A DNA stretch of 35,698 bases from Rhodocyclaceae bacterium UBA1310 (lineage in GTDB: Bacteria; Pseudomonadota; Gammaproteobacteria; Burkholderiales; Rhodocyclaceae): positions 1-35,698 of the forward strand of contig DBTS01000041.1 in assembly GCA_002307175.1 (NCBI GenBank). The letters run 5' to 3'. Shown here piece by piece: positions 1-7,629 of the stretch (the first letter of the stretch is position 1; the number at the start of each line of letters is the position of its first letter). The translations under genes were made by a program, and so were the position numbers. The notes beneath the pieces are model-generated. The model did not search any database. It was given only the letters and a program-made list of their open reading frames with translations, and was not told the origin of the DNA.

Positions 1-456
1 GTCCAAGTGACCGGAGCCAGCTCTAGCGAAGGCTACCTGCCCGCCATAGGTGGAGATCTGGATGATGCGGCCGCCACCCTGTTTGCGTAGGTGAGGCAGT
101 ACGGTGCGGATGAGTTGTATTGACCCCGTGAGGTTGGTGGCGATGATGTCATCGACCTGCACATCGGTGAGTTCTTCTGCTGCGCCGAAGAGGCCGTAGC
201 CGGCATTGCTGATGACCACATCGATTCGGAAGAAACGTGCGAACGCTGCTGTCACTGTGCGCTTGATTGCGGGTACATCGGTAAGGTCGAGCAACGCGGC
301 CTGAAAGGTTTGCGGATAGCGGGTCGAGAGGTCGGCAACCTTGTCGAGATTGCGGACGGTGCCGAGCACGCGATCGCCCCGCTCAAGAAGCTGTTCCGTG
401 ATGTGCCGTCCAAAACCGCTGCTGACGCCGGTGATGAGCCAGGTGCGTTGTGCCAT
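1..456 (-). CDS. SDR-family oxidoreductase, N-terminal part (runs off the left edge)
   Basis: A classical short-chain dehydrogenase/reductase, probably NAD(P)(H)-dependent and cytosolic; the substrate cannot be read from the sequence. The 152 visible codons begin MAQRTWLITGVSSGFG, which carries the TGxxxGxG dinucleotide-binding motif at about residues 9-16. An NAG motif (ISNAGYG) follows near residue 90, and the strand ending IISTYGG, which should carry the catalytic Ser, lies near the window edge. The YxxxK motif would lie beyond position 1. The ATG at 456 is preceded by a GGAG sequence at good spacing. The gene is divergent from the NAD(P)-binding protein at 788, with 331 bp between them. 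The family call is firm; the function is not. Confidence 0.9.
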   Translation of the reverse strand, partial: MAQRTWLITGVSSGFGRHITEQLLERGDRVLGTVRNLDKVADLSTRYPQTFQAALLDLTDVPAIKRTVTAAFARFFRIDVVISNAGYGLFGAAEELTDVQVDDIIATNLTGSIQLIRTVLPHLRKQGGGRIIQISTYGGQVAFARAGSGHLD

Positions 457-787
457 GAATGTATTCTCCAAGGAAGATCAATGTGTATCTGCAATTCACG
501 CCAGTTTGCGGCGGCTTCCGGAAGCCTTGTGGCTGGATGAGTGCAGTACATCGTATCGGTTGAGGCCGATGAGATTAAGCGTGCCAGATCGCAAGCACTT
601 ATTTGTTTCTTGCATGAATCTCCGATCCTGTGCATAGCTGCTTGCGGATTAAGTGGTGTGGCTCATCAACACATGCTGGATATGGGGGCTAATCAATCCA
701 GTTGTCTGCGGCTACAGTCTGTTCATTACCAAATGTTGGGCCAGGGTGGATCGCCTTCGGCGCTGATGAGACTGTATGGAAATCTTG
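457..787. promoter_or_regulatory. Divergent intergenic region between two NAD(P)-dependent oxidoreductase genes
   Basis: About 330 bp between divergent starts, with no convincing gene. It must hold both promoters. On the minus strand it contains one AGGATCGG sequence near 620-635 that resembles a half-site of the 21-bp-spaced operators described at 10141, 11211 and 16964. No second GGATC lies 21 bp away, so it is not called as that operator. Nothing else stands out. Confidence 0.4.
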
Positions 788-1372
788 ATGACAAATGTTC
801 TGATTCTTGGCGCCAACGGGCAGTTGGCCCGCAATACCATTCCCTGTTTCCTTGCTCAGGAAAATGTTCAGCTGAGCCTCTATTTGCGTCGCGCCAGGCG
901 GCTAGGCAATCCGGATGCCACGCGCGTGAAGATTTTTGAAGGCGATGTGCTGGATATGCCTGCGCTGTGTGCCGCAATGCGCGGACAGGAGGTGGTTTAC
1001 GCCAATCTGGCTGGGCCGCTGGTGCAGCAGGCAAGGTCAATTGTCGAGGCCATGCACACCGAAGGCCTGAAACGCCTCATCTTTATCAGTTCGATGGGTA
1101 TTTATGGTGAGGTGCCTGGAGTGCGCTATCGCAGCGTGCTTGACCCTTATCGTGATTCCGCCATGCTGATCGAGGCTTCTGATCTGGACTATACAATCCT
1201 GCGGCCGGGCTGGTTTACACACAATCCAGAGGTCAGCTACCAGCTCACGCACAAGGGGGAACCCTTTATCGGGCATGATGTGTCTCTCAACAGTCTCTCT
1301 GATTTGATTGTCAGGCTGGCACTGACGCCGGGCCTGGAGAGCCGCCAAAGTCTGGGAGTGTCGGAGGCATGA
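788..1372 (+). CDS. NAD(P)-binding (atypical SDR, NmrA/YtfG-like) protein
   Basis: An atypical short-chain dehydrogenase of 194 residues. The first strand MTNVLILGANGQLAR is a Rossmann start with a GxxGxxA/L motif. Later segments FISSMGIYGE and DYTILRPGWF match the pattern of NAD(P)H-binding SDR-a proteins, in which the classical Tyr-Lys pair is often absent. Such proteins act as quinone or aldehyde reductases or as redox sensors. The ATG at 788 is chosen because the domain begins there and a GGA lies 7 bases upstream; an in-frame ATG at 776 would add MEIL. It lies divergent from the SDR at the left edge and converges on the LysR gene at 1462. Substrate unknown. Confidence 0.85.
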   Translation: MTNVLILGANGQLARNTIPCFLAQENVQLSLYLRRARRLGNPDATRVKIFEGDVLDMPALCAAMRGQEVVYANLAGPLVQQARSIVEAMHTEGLKRLIFISSMGIYGEVPGVRYRSVLDPYRDSAMLIEASDLDYTILRPGWFTHNPEVSYQLTHKGEPFIGHDVSLNSLSDLIVRLALTPGLESRQSLGVSEA

Positions 1373-1461
1373 TAAAGCAAAGGTCTGGCCTGCAGGCCGG
1401 CATGGTTTCTCCAGTGGGGGCTGATCTGCAGAAGTCAGCTGCCTCGGTCAGAGGCCGCTGG

Positions 1462-2364
1462 CTAGACTTGGGCTGGGCGGTAGCGTAGCGCTTCGACAAA
1501 TCTCGTGAAGGCTGGAGAGTGCTGACGCCGGCTTGGATAGTAGAGGTGATAGCCCGAATAGGGCTGGCACCAGTCGTCCAGCACACGCACCAGTCGACTT
1601 GCGTCGATGTGCGGTTGGCAGACGTCTTCTGGCAGGAAAACCAGCCCGAATCCGGCAAGCGCAGCGCGCAGCATCGCTGTGCCGCTGTTGAAGATCAACT
1701 GGCCTTCGGTGCGCACATTCAGCCGCTCGCCATCCTTCTCGAAATCCCATATCAACAGGCCGCCATAAGTAGGCAGGCGCAGGTTGATACAACGATGAGT
1801 GGTGAGGTCGTGCGGGGTAACTGGAGCCGGATGCTGCGTAAAATAGGCAGGCGAGCCAACAACGGAAATACGTTGGTCAGGGCTTATACGCACGGCGATC
1901 ATGTCCTTGGCCACCTGGTCGCCTAGCCGAACCCCAGCATCGAAGCGATCGGCGACGATATCGGTGAGGCCATAGTCGATCACCACCTCCACCCTGATAT
2001 CCGGATATTGCGGCAGAAAGCGTTCCAGCGCTGGCCACAGTACCGTATTGGCGGGATGTTCCGAGGTCGTGATGCGGATTGTGCCGGCGGGTCTCTCGCG
2101 CATGTCACCGAGCGCCGCAAGCCCGGCCTCGATTTCTTCGAAGTGCGGGCCGATGTTGTTGGCGAGACGCTCGCCAGCTTCCGTGAGCGACACACTGCGG
2201 GTGGTACGGGTGAGCAGGCGGATTCCCAGCCGTGTTTCAAGTCCGCGGATGGTGTGGCTCAGGGCTGACTGGGAGATCCCCAACTGGGCAGCCGCACGCG
2301 TGAAACTGCCTTCGCGGGCAACTGCCAGGAAAGCAATCAGATCATTGAAGTTCTCATGCGACAT
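1462..2364 (-). CDS. LysR-family transcriptional regulator (LysR1)
   Basis: A 300-residue LysR-type regulator. The N-terminal winged helix-turn-helix spans about residues 6-65 (FLAVAREGSFTRAAAQLG, then SQSALSHTIRGLE and LLTRTTRSV). The substrate-binding domain follows from about residue 92 and ends with GYHLYYPSRR. It is divergent from the zinc alcohol dehydrogenase at 2519, the usual arrangement for a LysR protein and its target, and two TGAA/TTCA dyads lie between them. It is a close paralogue of the LysR protein at 11368, sharing LLTRTTRSV, CINLRLPT and GYHLYYPSRR. The ligand is unknown; the neighbours suggest an aldehyde, quinone or similar electrophile. Confidence 0.93.
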   Translation of the reverse strand: MSHENFNDLIAFLAVAREGSFTRAAAQLGISQSALSHTIRGLETRLGIRLLTRTTRSVSLTEAGERLANNIGPHFEEIEAGLAALGDMRERPAGTIRITTSEHPANTVLWPALERFLPQYPDIRVEVVIDYGLTDIVADRFDAGVRLGDQVAKDMIAVRISPDQRISVVGSPAYFTQHPAPVTPHDLTTHRCINLRLPTYGGLLIWDFEKDGERLNVRTEGQLIFNSGTAMLRAALAGFGLVFLPEDVCQPHIDASRLVRVLDDWCQPYSGYHLYYPSRRQHSPAFTRFVEALRYRPAQV

Positions 2365-2367
2365 TGA

Positions 2368-2380
2368 TGAATCCTGTTCA
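2368..2380. promoter_or_regulatory. LysR-type T-N11-A dyad (TGAATCCTGTTCA)
   Basis: TGAA and TTCA arms form a dyad that fits the T-N11-A rule for LysR-type operators. It sits directly upstream of the LysR1 start, inside the divergent region shared with the alcohol dehydrogenase. A second, near-identical dyad follows 67 bp further on (2436-2447). Assignment to LysR1 is inferred from position. Confidence 0.45.
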
Positions 2381-2435
2381 TGTGAGCATGTTGATTGTAG
2401 CCGCTAATCTTTGCGAACTGCATCCGGTAGAGTAA

Positions 2436-2447
2436 TGAACCTGTTCA
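2436..2447. promoter_or_regulatory. Perfect dyad TGAACCTGTTCA in the LysR1/alcohol dehydrogenase promoter region
   Basis: Perfect 5-bp arms (TGAAC/GTTCA) around CT. It repeats the CCTGTTCA core of the element at 2368-2380. It lies 72 bp upstream of the dehydrogenase ATG, suitable for an activator site. A pair of related sites in a LysR-target divergent region is the normal recognition plus activation arrangement. Confidence 0.45.
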
Positions 2448-2518
2448 AATGCGTGTGTCCTTCCCAAAAGGATTTGCCATGCGTCACATCTGTTTTGCAT
2501 GAATGGAAAGGAATCTGA

Positions 2519-3575
2519 ATGACTACAAATGTGCGTTCTTATGCTGCAACTTCCGCGACCAGCCCGCTCGGGCCGTATACGCTGGCGCGGCGTTCCACGC
2601 GCAAGGACGATGTGGTGATCGACATCCTGTATTGCGGTGTTTGCCACTCTGATCTGCATACGGCACGCAATGACTGGGGCTGGTCGAGTTATCCGGTCGT
2701 TCCTGGGCACGAAATTGTTGGTCGTGTGCTCAGTGTCGGCAGCGATGTGAAAAAATTCAAGGCTGGCGACATCGTTGGTGTTGGCTGTATGGTGGATTCC
2801 TGCGGACACTGTGAAGCCTGCGATGAAGGCCACGAACAGTTTTGTACCGAGGGAATGACGGTTACCTATGGCGGTGTGGATCGTATAGACGGGACACAGA
2901 CTCATGGCGGCTATTCCGAGAAGATCGTGGTCAAGGAAGGCTTTGTCGTGCGCATTCCGGAGACACTGGATCTGAAGGCCACCGCCCCGCTGCTATGTGC
3001 CGGCATCACCACCTGGTCGCCGCTGCGCAACTGGGGGGCTGGCCCGGGCAAGAAAGTGGCCGTCGTTGGTCTGGGCGGTCTTGGACATATGGCGCTCAAG
3101 CTCGCCAAGGCAATGGGCGCGGAAGTCACGCTATTTACGCGTTCCAAGGGCAAGGAAGAAGATGCCCGTCGTTTGGGGGCCGATCACGTGGTGATTTCCA
3201 GCAATCCGGCCGGGATGGCAGCAGTGGCTGGCCAGTTTCATCTGATCGTGGATACCGTGCCTTACGTGCACGATCTCAATCCGTACATTCCGACACTGCA
3301 TTACAAGGGAGCGCTGGTGCTGGTGGGCTACCTGGGGCCGCTGGACCCGATGCTCAACACCGTGCCGATGATACTGGGTGACAAGGTTGTGGCCGGATCA
3401 CTGATTGGTGGTATTGCGCGCTACGCAGGAAATGCTCGATTTCTGTGGCGCACATGGCATCACTTCGGACGTTGAAGTGATCAAGATGCAGGAGATCAAT
3501 GAGGCCTATGAGCGCATGCTCAAGAGCGATGTGAAATACAGATTTGTGATCGACATGGCTTCTCTGAAAGCCTGA
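2519..3575 (+). pseudogene. Zinc-dependent NAD(P) alcohol dehydrogenase (YahK/CAD-like), frameshifted near the 3' end
   Basis: A medium-chain zinc alcohol dehydrogenase of the YahK/cinnamyl-alcohol dehydrogenase type, which reduces aldehydes with NADPH. Catalytic zinc ligands are visible as C39 (CGVCHSD), H64 (PGHE) and C160. The structural zinc site is C95, C98, C101 and C109, and the cofactor loop is GLGGLGH at 184-190. The first frame continues past GSLIGGIA into unrelated residues and stops at 3475. The expected ending (TQEMLDFCGAHG, later VIKMQEINEAYE and SDVKYRFVID) is intact one frame over, from 3423 to a TGA at 3573-3575. One extra base in the GCGCGCT stretch at about 3416-3422 explains this. 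Corrected length is about 351 residues, normal for the family. It is either a recent mutation or a sequencing error. AAGGAA precedes the ATG. Confidence 0.9.
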
Positions 3576-3603
3576 GTATTCAGGGGTGAGGCTGTAGCGA
3601 TGG

Positions 3604-3651
3604 CAGTATCATGAAGCAGCCATTTTGGGCTGTTTCATGATACTGATTTTT
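3604..3651 (+). terminator. Long hairpin terminator after the alcohol dehydrogenase
   Basis: Arms 3604-3621 and 3628-3645 pair over 18 positions, with one G-U in RNA, around the 6-base loop ATTTTG. ATTTTT follows on the plus strand. It lies 28 bp past the restored dehydrogenase stop, so it can serve as an intrinsic terminator. It is long for a terminator, and it abuts the patB remnant, so origin as a palindromic insertion is also possible. Confidence 0.7.
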
Positions 3652-3667
3652 GATCTTGATTACCCAC

Positions 3668-3784
3668 GGCAATCTGTACGGTAAGGCTGGGGAGGGCTTC
3701 ATGCGCATCAACATTGCCTGCCCGCGTGCCACGCTGGAGGAGGGGTTGCGCCGCCTTGTGCAAGGCTTGAAGCAGCTAGCCTGA
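3668..3784 (+). pseudogene. Remnant of a PatB/MalY-type PLP-dependent C-S lyase (C-terminus only)
   Basis: A reading frame without a start codon gives GNLYGKAGEGFMRINIACPR, then ATLEEGLRRLVQGL and a stop at 3782-3784. This matches the last 35-40 residues of PatB/MalY cystathionine beta-lyase-like aminotransferases, whose C-terminus has the pattern GxGFxRxNIACPRxxLEEALxRL, including the conserved Arg. Upstream the frame is closed by a TGA inside the hairpin at 3604-3651. The rest of the gene (about 350 codons) is absent. It is best read as the scar of a deletion between the alcohol dehydrogenase and the aldo/keto reductase. Confidence 0.75.
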
Positions 3785-3832
3785 TCGATCCGGGCGTTGA
3801 TTGCCCGGATCTTGTTGAACGTCAGGTTTCGG

Positions 3833-4732
3833 CTATTTGCCGGCACGGGCGTTGAGCATCTTCAGATAGTCCAGATCGAACAGATCCGGGTCCGGGCCGG
3901 CGCGGTTGCCGTTATCCAGCGCGTCGATGGCATCCATATCCGGCTGGCTCAGGGCGAAATCAAAGACTGCCGCATTGGCCGCAATGCGCTCCGGATTGGA
4001 TGATTTCGGAATGACGGAGAGCCCGTGCTGCACATGCCAGCGCACGATGACCTGCGCCGTGGTCTTGCCATGTGCTTTCGCAATGGCGGCGATCACCGGA
4101 TGTTCCAGCAGCGGTGTGATCGGTTTTTCCAGTGGGCGATAGCCGTATGCGCCACCCAGCGGCGACCAGGATTGCGTGATGATGCCCAGGCGCGCATTGG
4201 TCTGGCGCTGGTCGAGCTGGTTGAAATAGGGATGCAGCTCCACCTGATTCACGGCAGGCACAATTTCCGTGCGGCCCATCAGCACTTCCAGGTGCGTCTG
4301 CGTGAAATTGCACACACCGATGGCACGTACGCGGCCCTGATACAGAAGATTCTCGAGTGCACGCCAGGATTCCAGCGTGGCAGCGAAGTTTCCCGGCACC
4401 GGCCAGTGCAGCAGATACAGGTCGACGTAGTCCAGTCCCAGGCGCCCAAGGCTTGCATCGAATGCCCGTAGCGCCGCATCGTAGCCATACTCGTTGAGCC
4501 ACAGTTTGGTGGTGACGAAGAGTTCCTCGCGTGCCACGCCGCTGGCGGCAATCCCACGGCCTACCTGATCTTCGTTCTGGTAGGCCGAAGCGGTATCGAT
4601 GAGGCGGTAGCCACTGGCAATCGCGGCTTGCACAGCCAGTGAAGCTTCGTCCCCGGCAGCGCGGAAGACGCCCAATCCAATGGCGGGCATCTTGACCTTG
4701 TTGTTGAGGGTGAGCAGGGGAGAGTTATTCAT
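3833..4732 (-). CDS. Aldo/keto reductase (DkgA/AKR5-like)
   Basis: A 299-residue NADPH-dependent aldo/keto reductase with a TIM-barrel fold that reduces aldehydes and ketones, probably small 2-oxo compounds such as methylglyoxal. The catalytic tetrad is visible as D46 (LIDTASAYQNE), Y51, K76 (TTKLW) and H109 (LLHWP). The IPKSSNPERI segment near the C-terminus fits the 2'-phosphate-binding loop that favours NADPH. GAGGA lies upstream of the ATG at 4732. It is transcribed away from the P-type ATPase, with a 300-bp divergent region. In E. coli a related enzyme, DkgA, is encoded beside YqhD, which also occurs in this window (17150). The exact substrate cannot be fixed from sequence. Confidence 0.92.
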   Translation of the reverse strand: MNNSPLLTLNNKVKMPAIGLGVFRAAGDEASLAVQAAIASGYRLIDTASAYQNEDQVGRGIAASGVAREELFVTTKLWLNEYGYDAALRAFDASLGRLGLDYVDLYLLHWPVPGNFAATLESWRALENLLYQGRVRAIGVCNFTQTHLEVLMGRTEIVPAVNQVELHPYFNQLDQRQTNARLGIITQSWSPLGGAYGYRPLEKPITPLLEHPVIAAIAKAHGKTTAQVIVRWHVQHGLSVIPKSSNPERIAANAAVFDFALSQPDMDAIDALDNGNRAGPDPDLFDLDYLKMLNARAGK

Positions 4733-5032
4733 TATTTCAGTCCTCGAATGGATCGCTGTGGGCGTATTTTACGTCATTGTTCCGCGTCTGCAGAGGTTTG
4801 CCAAGAGAGCGGGAATCTGCAGGGCGGCTACCCGGGAAATCATCGCTGGCGACGTAACAGAAAATCCGGGTGCAAAAAAGCAGCGGCGTGTATTCAAATA
4901 GAATATGCGATTGCGTCGCATTCCTTGCGCTGCCTGCGGGATAATGGCGCCCGGAAGTCTATTGTCATGGTGCTTAAGTGTGGTTGTTCTACACTGACTG
5001 TATTGGATATCGTCCCCGCACCAGGATAAATA
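4733..5032. promoter_or_regulatory. Divergent region between the aldo/keto reductase and the P-type ATPase
   Basis: It holds no gene. It contains a perfect short dyad TATTC-aaata-GAATA at 4891-4905. An overlapping bulged one follows, GAATATGCGA paired with TCGCATTC at 4901-4923. These could bind a regulator of the ATPase. No clear consensus -35/-10 pair could be fixed. Confidence 0.35.
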
Positions 5033-7534
5033 ATGGAAACTGAATTCCGCAAGGGGTTGAAATCACCCGAGGCTCAGGCCCGTCTGGCAGAAGAAGGGCT
5101 AAACGAATTGGGGGTCAGCCAGCGGCGCACGCTGTTTGTGATGATAGCCGAGGTGGTGCGTGAGCCGATGTTTCTCCTGCTGCTGGGAGCGGGAGCGATT
5201 TATGCAGTAATGGGCGACCTGCATGAGGCGGCGATCCTGATGGGCTTCGTGCTCCTTATCATGGGCGTGACGGTGCTGCAGGAGCGGCGTACGGAAAATG
5301 CGCTGGAAGCGCTACGTGACCTCTCCAGCCCGCGCGCGCTGGTGATTCGTGATGGCGAACCGATTCGCATTCCAGGTCGTGAGGTGGTGCGGGAAGATAT
5401 CATTATCCTTGCCGAAGGGGATCGCGTACCGGCCGACGGTAAAGTGCTGCAGGCGCACGAGTTGGCCGTCGATGAATCGATGCTCACGGGGGAGTCCGAA
5501 GCGGTGGCGAAATTCGCCGAGGCCGACGGGGTGTTCGCTGGTACCCTGGTGGTGCGCGGACAGGGGCTGATGCAGGCAAGCGCGACTGGTGGGCGAACGC
5601 GCCTGGGCCTCATCGGGAAGTCTTTGCAGGACATTCAGATCGAAGCTTCCCCGCTGCGTGACGAGGTGGGTTTGCTGACACAGCGTCTGGCAGTGATCGG
5701 TGTTTGCCTGTGTGTGGTGCTGACGTTGATCTACTGGGCGATCCGGGGCGGCTGGCTAGACGGAATTCTCGCCGGAATCACGCTCGCGATGGGGATTCTG
5801 CCGCAGGAATTTCCGGTCATCATGATCGTTTTTCTTGCCCTGGGGGCACGCCGCATTGCCAGCCAGCGGGTTCTCACGAGGCGCCTCAACGCCATCGAAA
5901 CGCTCGGCGAGACGACTGTGCTGTGTGTTGACAAGACAGGCACACTGACTGAAAACAGAATGACATTGGCGTCTCTTGCGGTGGAAGGGGAAGTGCTGGA
6001 TGTCTCGCAGATCAGCAGCGCGGAACTTCCTGAGGCGTACCACGAGCTACTGGAGTTCGCCGTACTGGCAAGCGAAATCGAACCGCACGATCCGATGGAG
6101 CAGGCCTTCCACAAGTTTGCCCATCGCTATCTGGCCAACACCGAACATCTGCATCCGGATTGGTCACTGGCACGCGAGTACGAACTCTCCCCCGGGCTGC
6201 TGGCAATGTCCCACCTGTGGCAGGAGCCGTCGGGCGAGCGCGACGTGGTTGCCGCAAAAGGCGCTGCCGAGGCGATTGCCGATCTGTGCCATATGAGTGC
6301 GGAGGCGCAACGCACGCTGATGCTGCAGGTGGATTCTCTCGCCGACCTGGGGCAACGCGTGCTGGGTGTGGCCAAGGCGCATCACAAGGCGGATACAGGT
6401 TGGCCCGCTATTCAGCATGATTTTGATTTCGAGTTCCTCGGACTGCTTGGATTGGCCGACCCCCTGCGTGCAGAAGTGCCGGAGGCCATTGCGGAATGCC
6501 GCCGTGCAGGTATTCGCGTGGTGATGATCACCGGGGATCATCCGCGCACAGCGCTCGCCATTGCGCGGGCTGCGGGGCTGGATACAGCAAAGGTGCTGAC
6601 TGGTGCTGAGTTGGAAAATGTGGCGCAGGATGATCCGGCTTCAGATATGTCGCACGCAAATGTATTTGCGCGGGTGACGCCACAGCAGAAGCTCTCCATT
6701 GTTGATGCCCTGAAATCCCACGGTGAAGTGGTGGCGATGACGGGCGATGGCGTCAATGACGCTCCGGCGCTGAAATCTGCGCACATTGGCATTGCCATGG
6801 GCAAACGCGGTACCGACGTGGCGCGTGAAGCTGCTTCCCTGGTGCTGCTTGAAGATGACTTCAGCGCTATCGTGGCTGCCGTCCGGTTGGGTCGCCGCAT
6901 CTTTGCGAATCTGCGTCAGGCATTGGTGTATACGCTGGCGGTGCATATACCGATCATTGGGCTGTCGGTTTTGCCTCTGTTGTCAGGATTGCCATTGGTA
7001 CTGATGCCAATCCATATTGCATTTCTTGAGCTGATCATCGATCCGGCCTGTTCGATTGTCTTTGAGGCGGAGCAGGGGAGTGCCGCATTGATGCGCGTGC
7101 CACCACGCTCGGTGAATGAAAGACTGGTGTCGGGCCGCCAGATCCTTCTGAGCATGCTCCAAGGTCTTCTCTCGACAGCGGTCGTGATCGGCTTCTATTG
7201 GTCTCTGGTGAAGTCTGGCACGCCGGTGGAGCAGGCTCGCGCCCTGGCGTTCATTACACTGGTGGCGGCAAATGCCGTGCTTATCCTGCCGTGTCGCTCT
7301 GCAGGTGTCGGGCTGAAAGAGATGTTTGTGGGCTTTTCGCTGGTCGGGGGTATCGTGTTGCTGTGCACCTTTGCCAGTCTGGCCGCCATCACAATGATTC
7401 CAATGCTTGCCGGTGCATTCGGATTCCAGCCGCCGTCGCTGGCCATGTGGGGCCTGGCATTCCTTTGTGGCCTGGGCACCCTGGTGCTGTTCGAAGCGGC
7501 CAAACTGGCCTTGCGTGGCTGGCCGCGCCGCTAG
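5033..7534 (+). CDS. Cation-translocating P-type ATPase with variant transport-site motifs
   Basis: An 833-residue inner-membrane P-type ATPase of the P2 (Ca2+/Mg2+-like) architecture. The actuator TGES is at 152-155, the phosphorylation motif DKTGT at 300-304, the nucleotide-domain KGA at 409-411 and the hinge TGDGVNDAP at 570-578. Hydrophobic segments match four helices before the catalytic core and about six after it. It lacks the Cys/His heavy-metal N-terminal domain and the CPC motif. In helix 4 the usual PEGLP of calcium pumps is replaced by ILPQEFP (255-261). Helix 6 reads ELIIDP (about 666-671) instead of NLVTDG. The ion is therefore uncertain. An AGGA precedes the ATG. It converges on the MFS gene. 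Confidence 0.93.
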   Translation: METEFRKGLKSPEAQARLAEEGLNELGVSQRRTLFVMIAEVVREPMFLLLLGAGAIYAVMGDLHEAAILMGFVLLIMGVTVLQERRTENALEALRDLSSPRALVIRDGEPIRIPGREVVREDIIILAEGDRVPADGKVLQAHELAVDESMLTGESEAVAKFAEADGVFAGTLVVRGQGLMQASATGGRTRLGLIGKSLQDIQIEASPLRDEVGLLTQRLAVIGVCLCVVLTLIYWAIRGGWLDGILAGITLAMGILPQEFPVIMIVFLALGARRIASQRVLTRRLNAIETLGETTVLCVDKTGTLTENRMTLASLAVEGEVLDVSQISSAELPEAYHELLEFAVLASEIEPHDPMEQAFHKFAHRYLANTEHLHPDWSLAREYELSPGLLAMSHLWQEPSGERDVVAAKGAAEAIADLCHMSAEAQRTLMLQVDSLADLGQRVLGVAKAHHKADTGWPAIQHDFDFEFLGLLGLADPLRAEVPEAIAECRRAGIRVVMITGDHPRTALAIARAAGLDTAKVLTGAELENVAQDDPASDMSHANVFARVTPQQKLSIVDALKSHGEVVAMTGDGVNDAPALKSAHIGIAMGKRGTDVAREAASLVLLEDDFSAIVAAVRLGRRIFANLRQALVYTLAVHIPIIGLSVLPLLSGLPLVLMPIHIAFLELIIDPACSIVFEAEQGSAALMRVPPRSVNERLVSGRQILLSMLQGLLSTAVVIGFYWSLVKSGTPVEQARALAFITLVAANAVLILPCRSAGVGLKEMFVGFSLVGGIVLLCTFASLAAITMIPMLAGAFGFQPPSLAMWGLAFLCGLGTLVLFEAAKLALRGWPRR

Positions 7535-7629
7535 GTTGGCTCGCCCTCTATGCGGTAGCGCAGCCACACCGTGCCATCATCGAGTGTTTCGGTGGTCAGA
7601 TGGCGTAGCGCTTTGCCCGCAGTGGGTGC

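Noticed and set aside
620..640. Single AGGATCGG half-site in the first divergent region
   Set aside because: The second GGATC at 21 bp is missing, so it does not meet the pattern shared by the other three sites.
541..939. 132-codon open frame on the plus strand
   Set aside because: No ribosome-binding site or recognisable motif; it overlaps the start of the NAD(P)-binding protein in another frame.
1387..1398. GGCCTGCAGGCC palindrome between the NAD(P)-binding and LysR1 genes
   Set aside because: Short self-complementary GC sequence with no loop or T-run; too weak to call a terminator.
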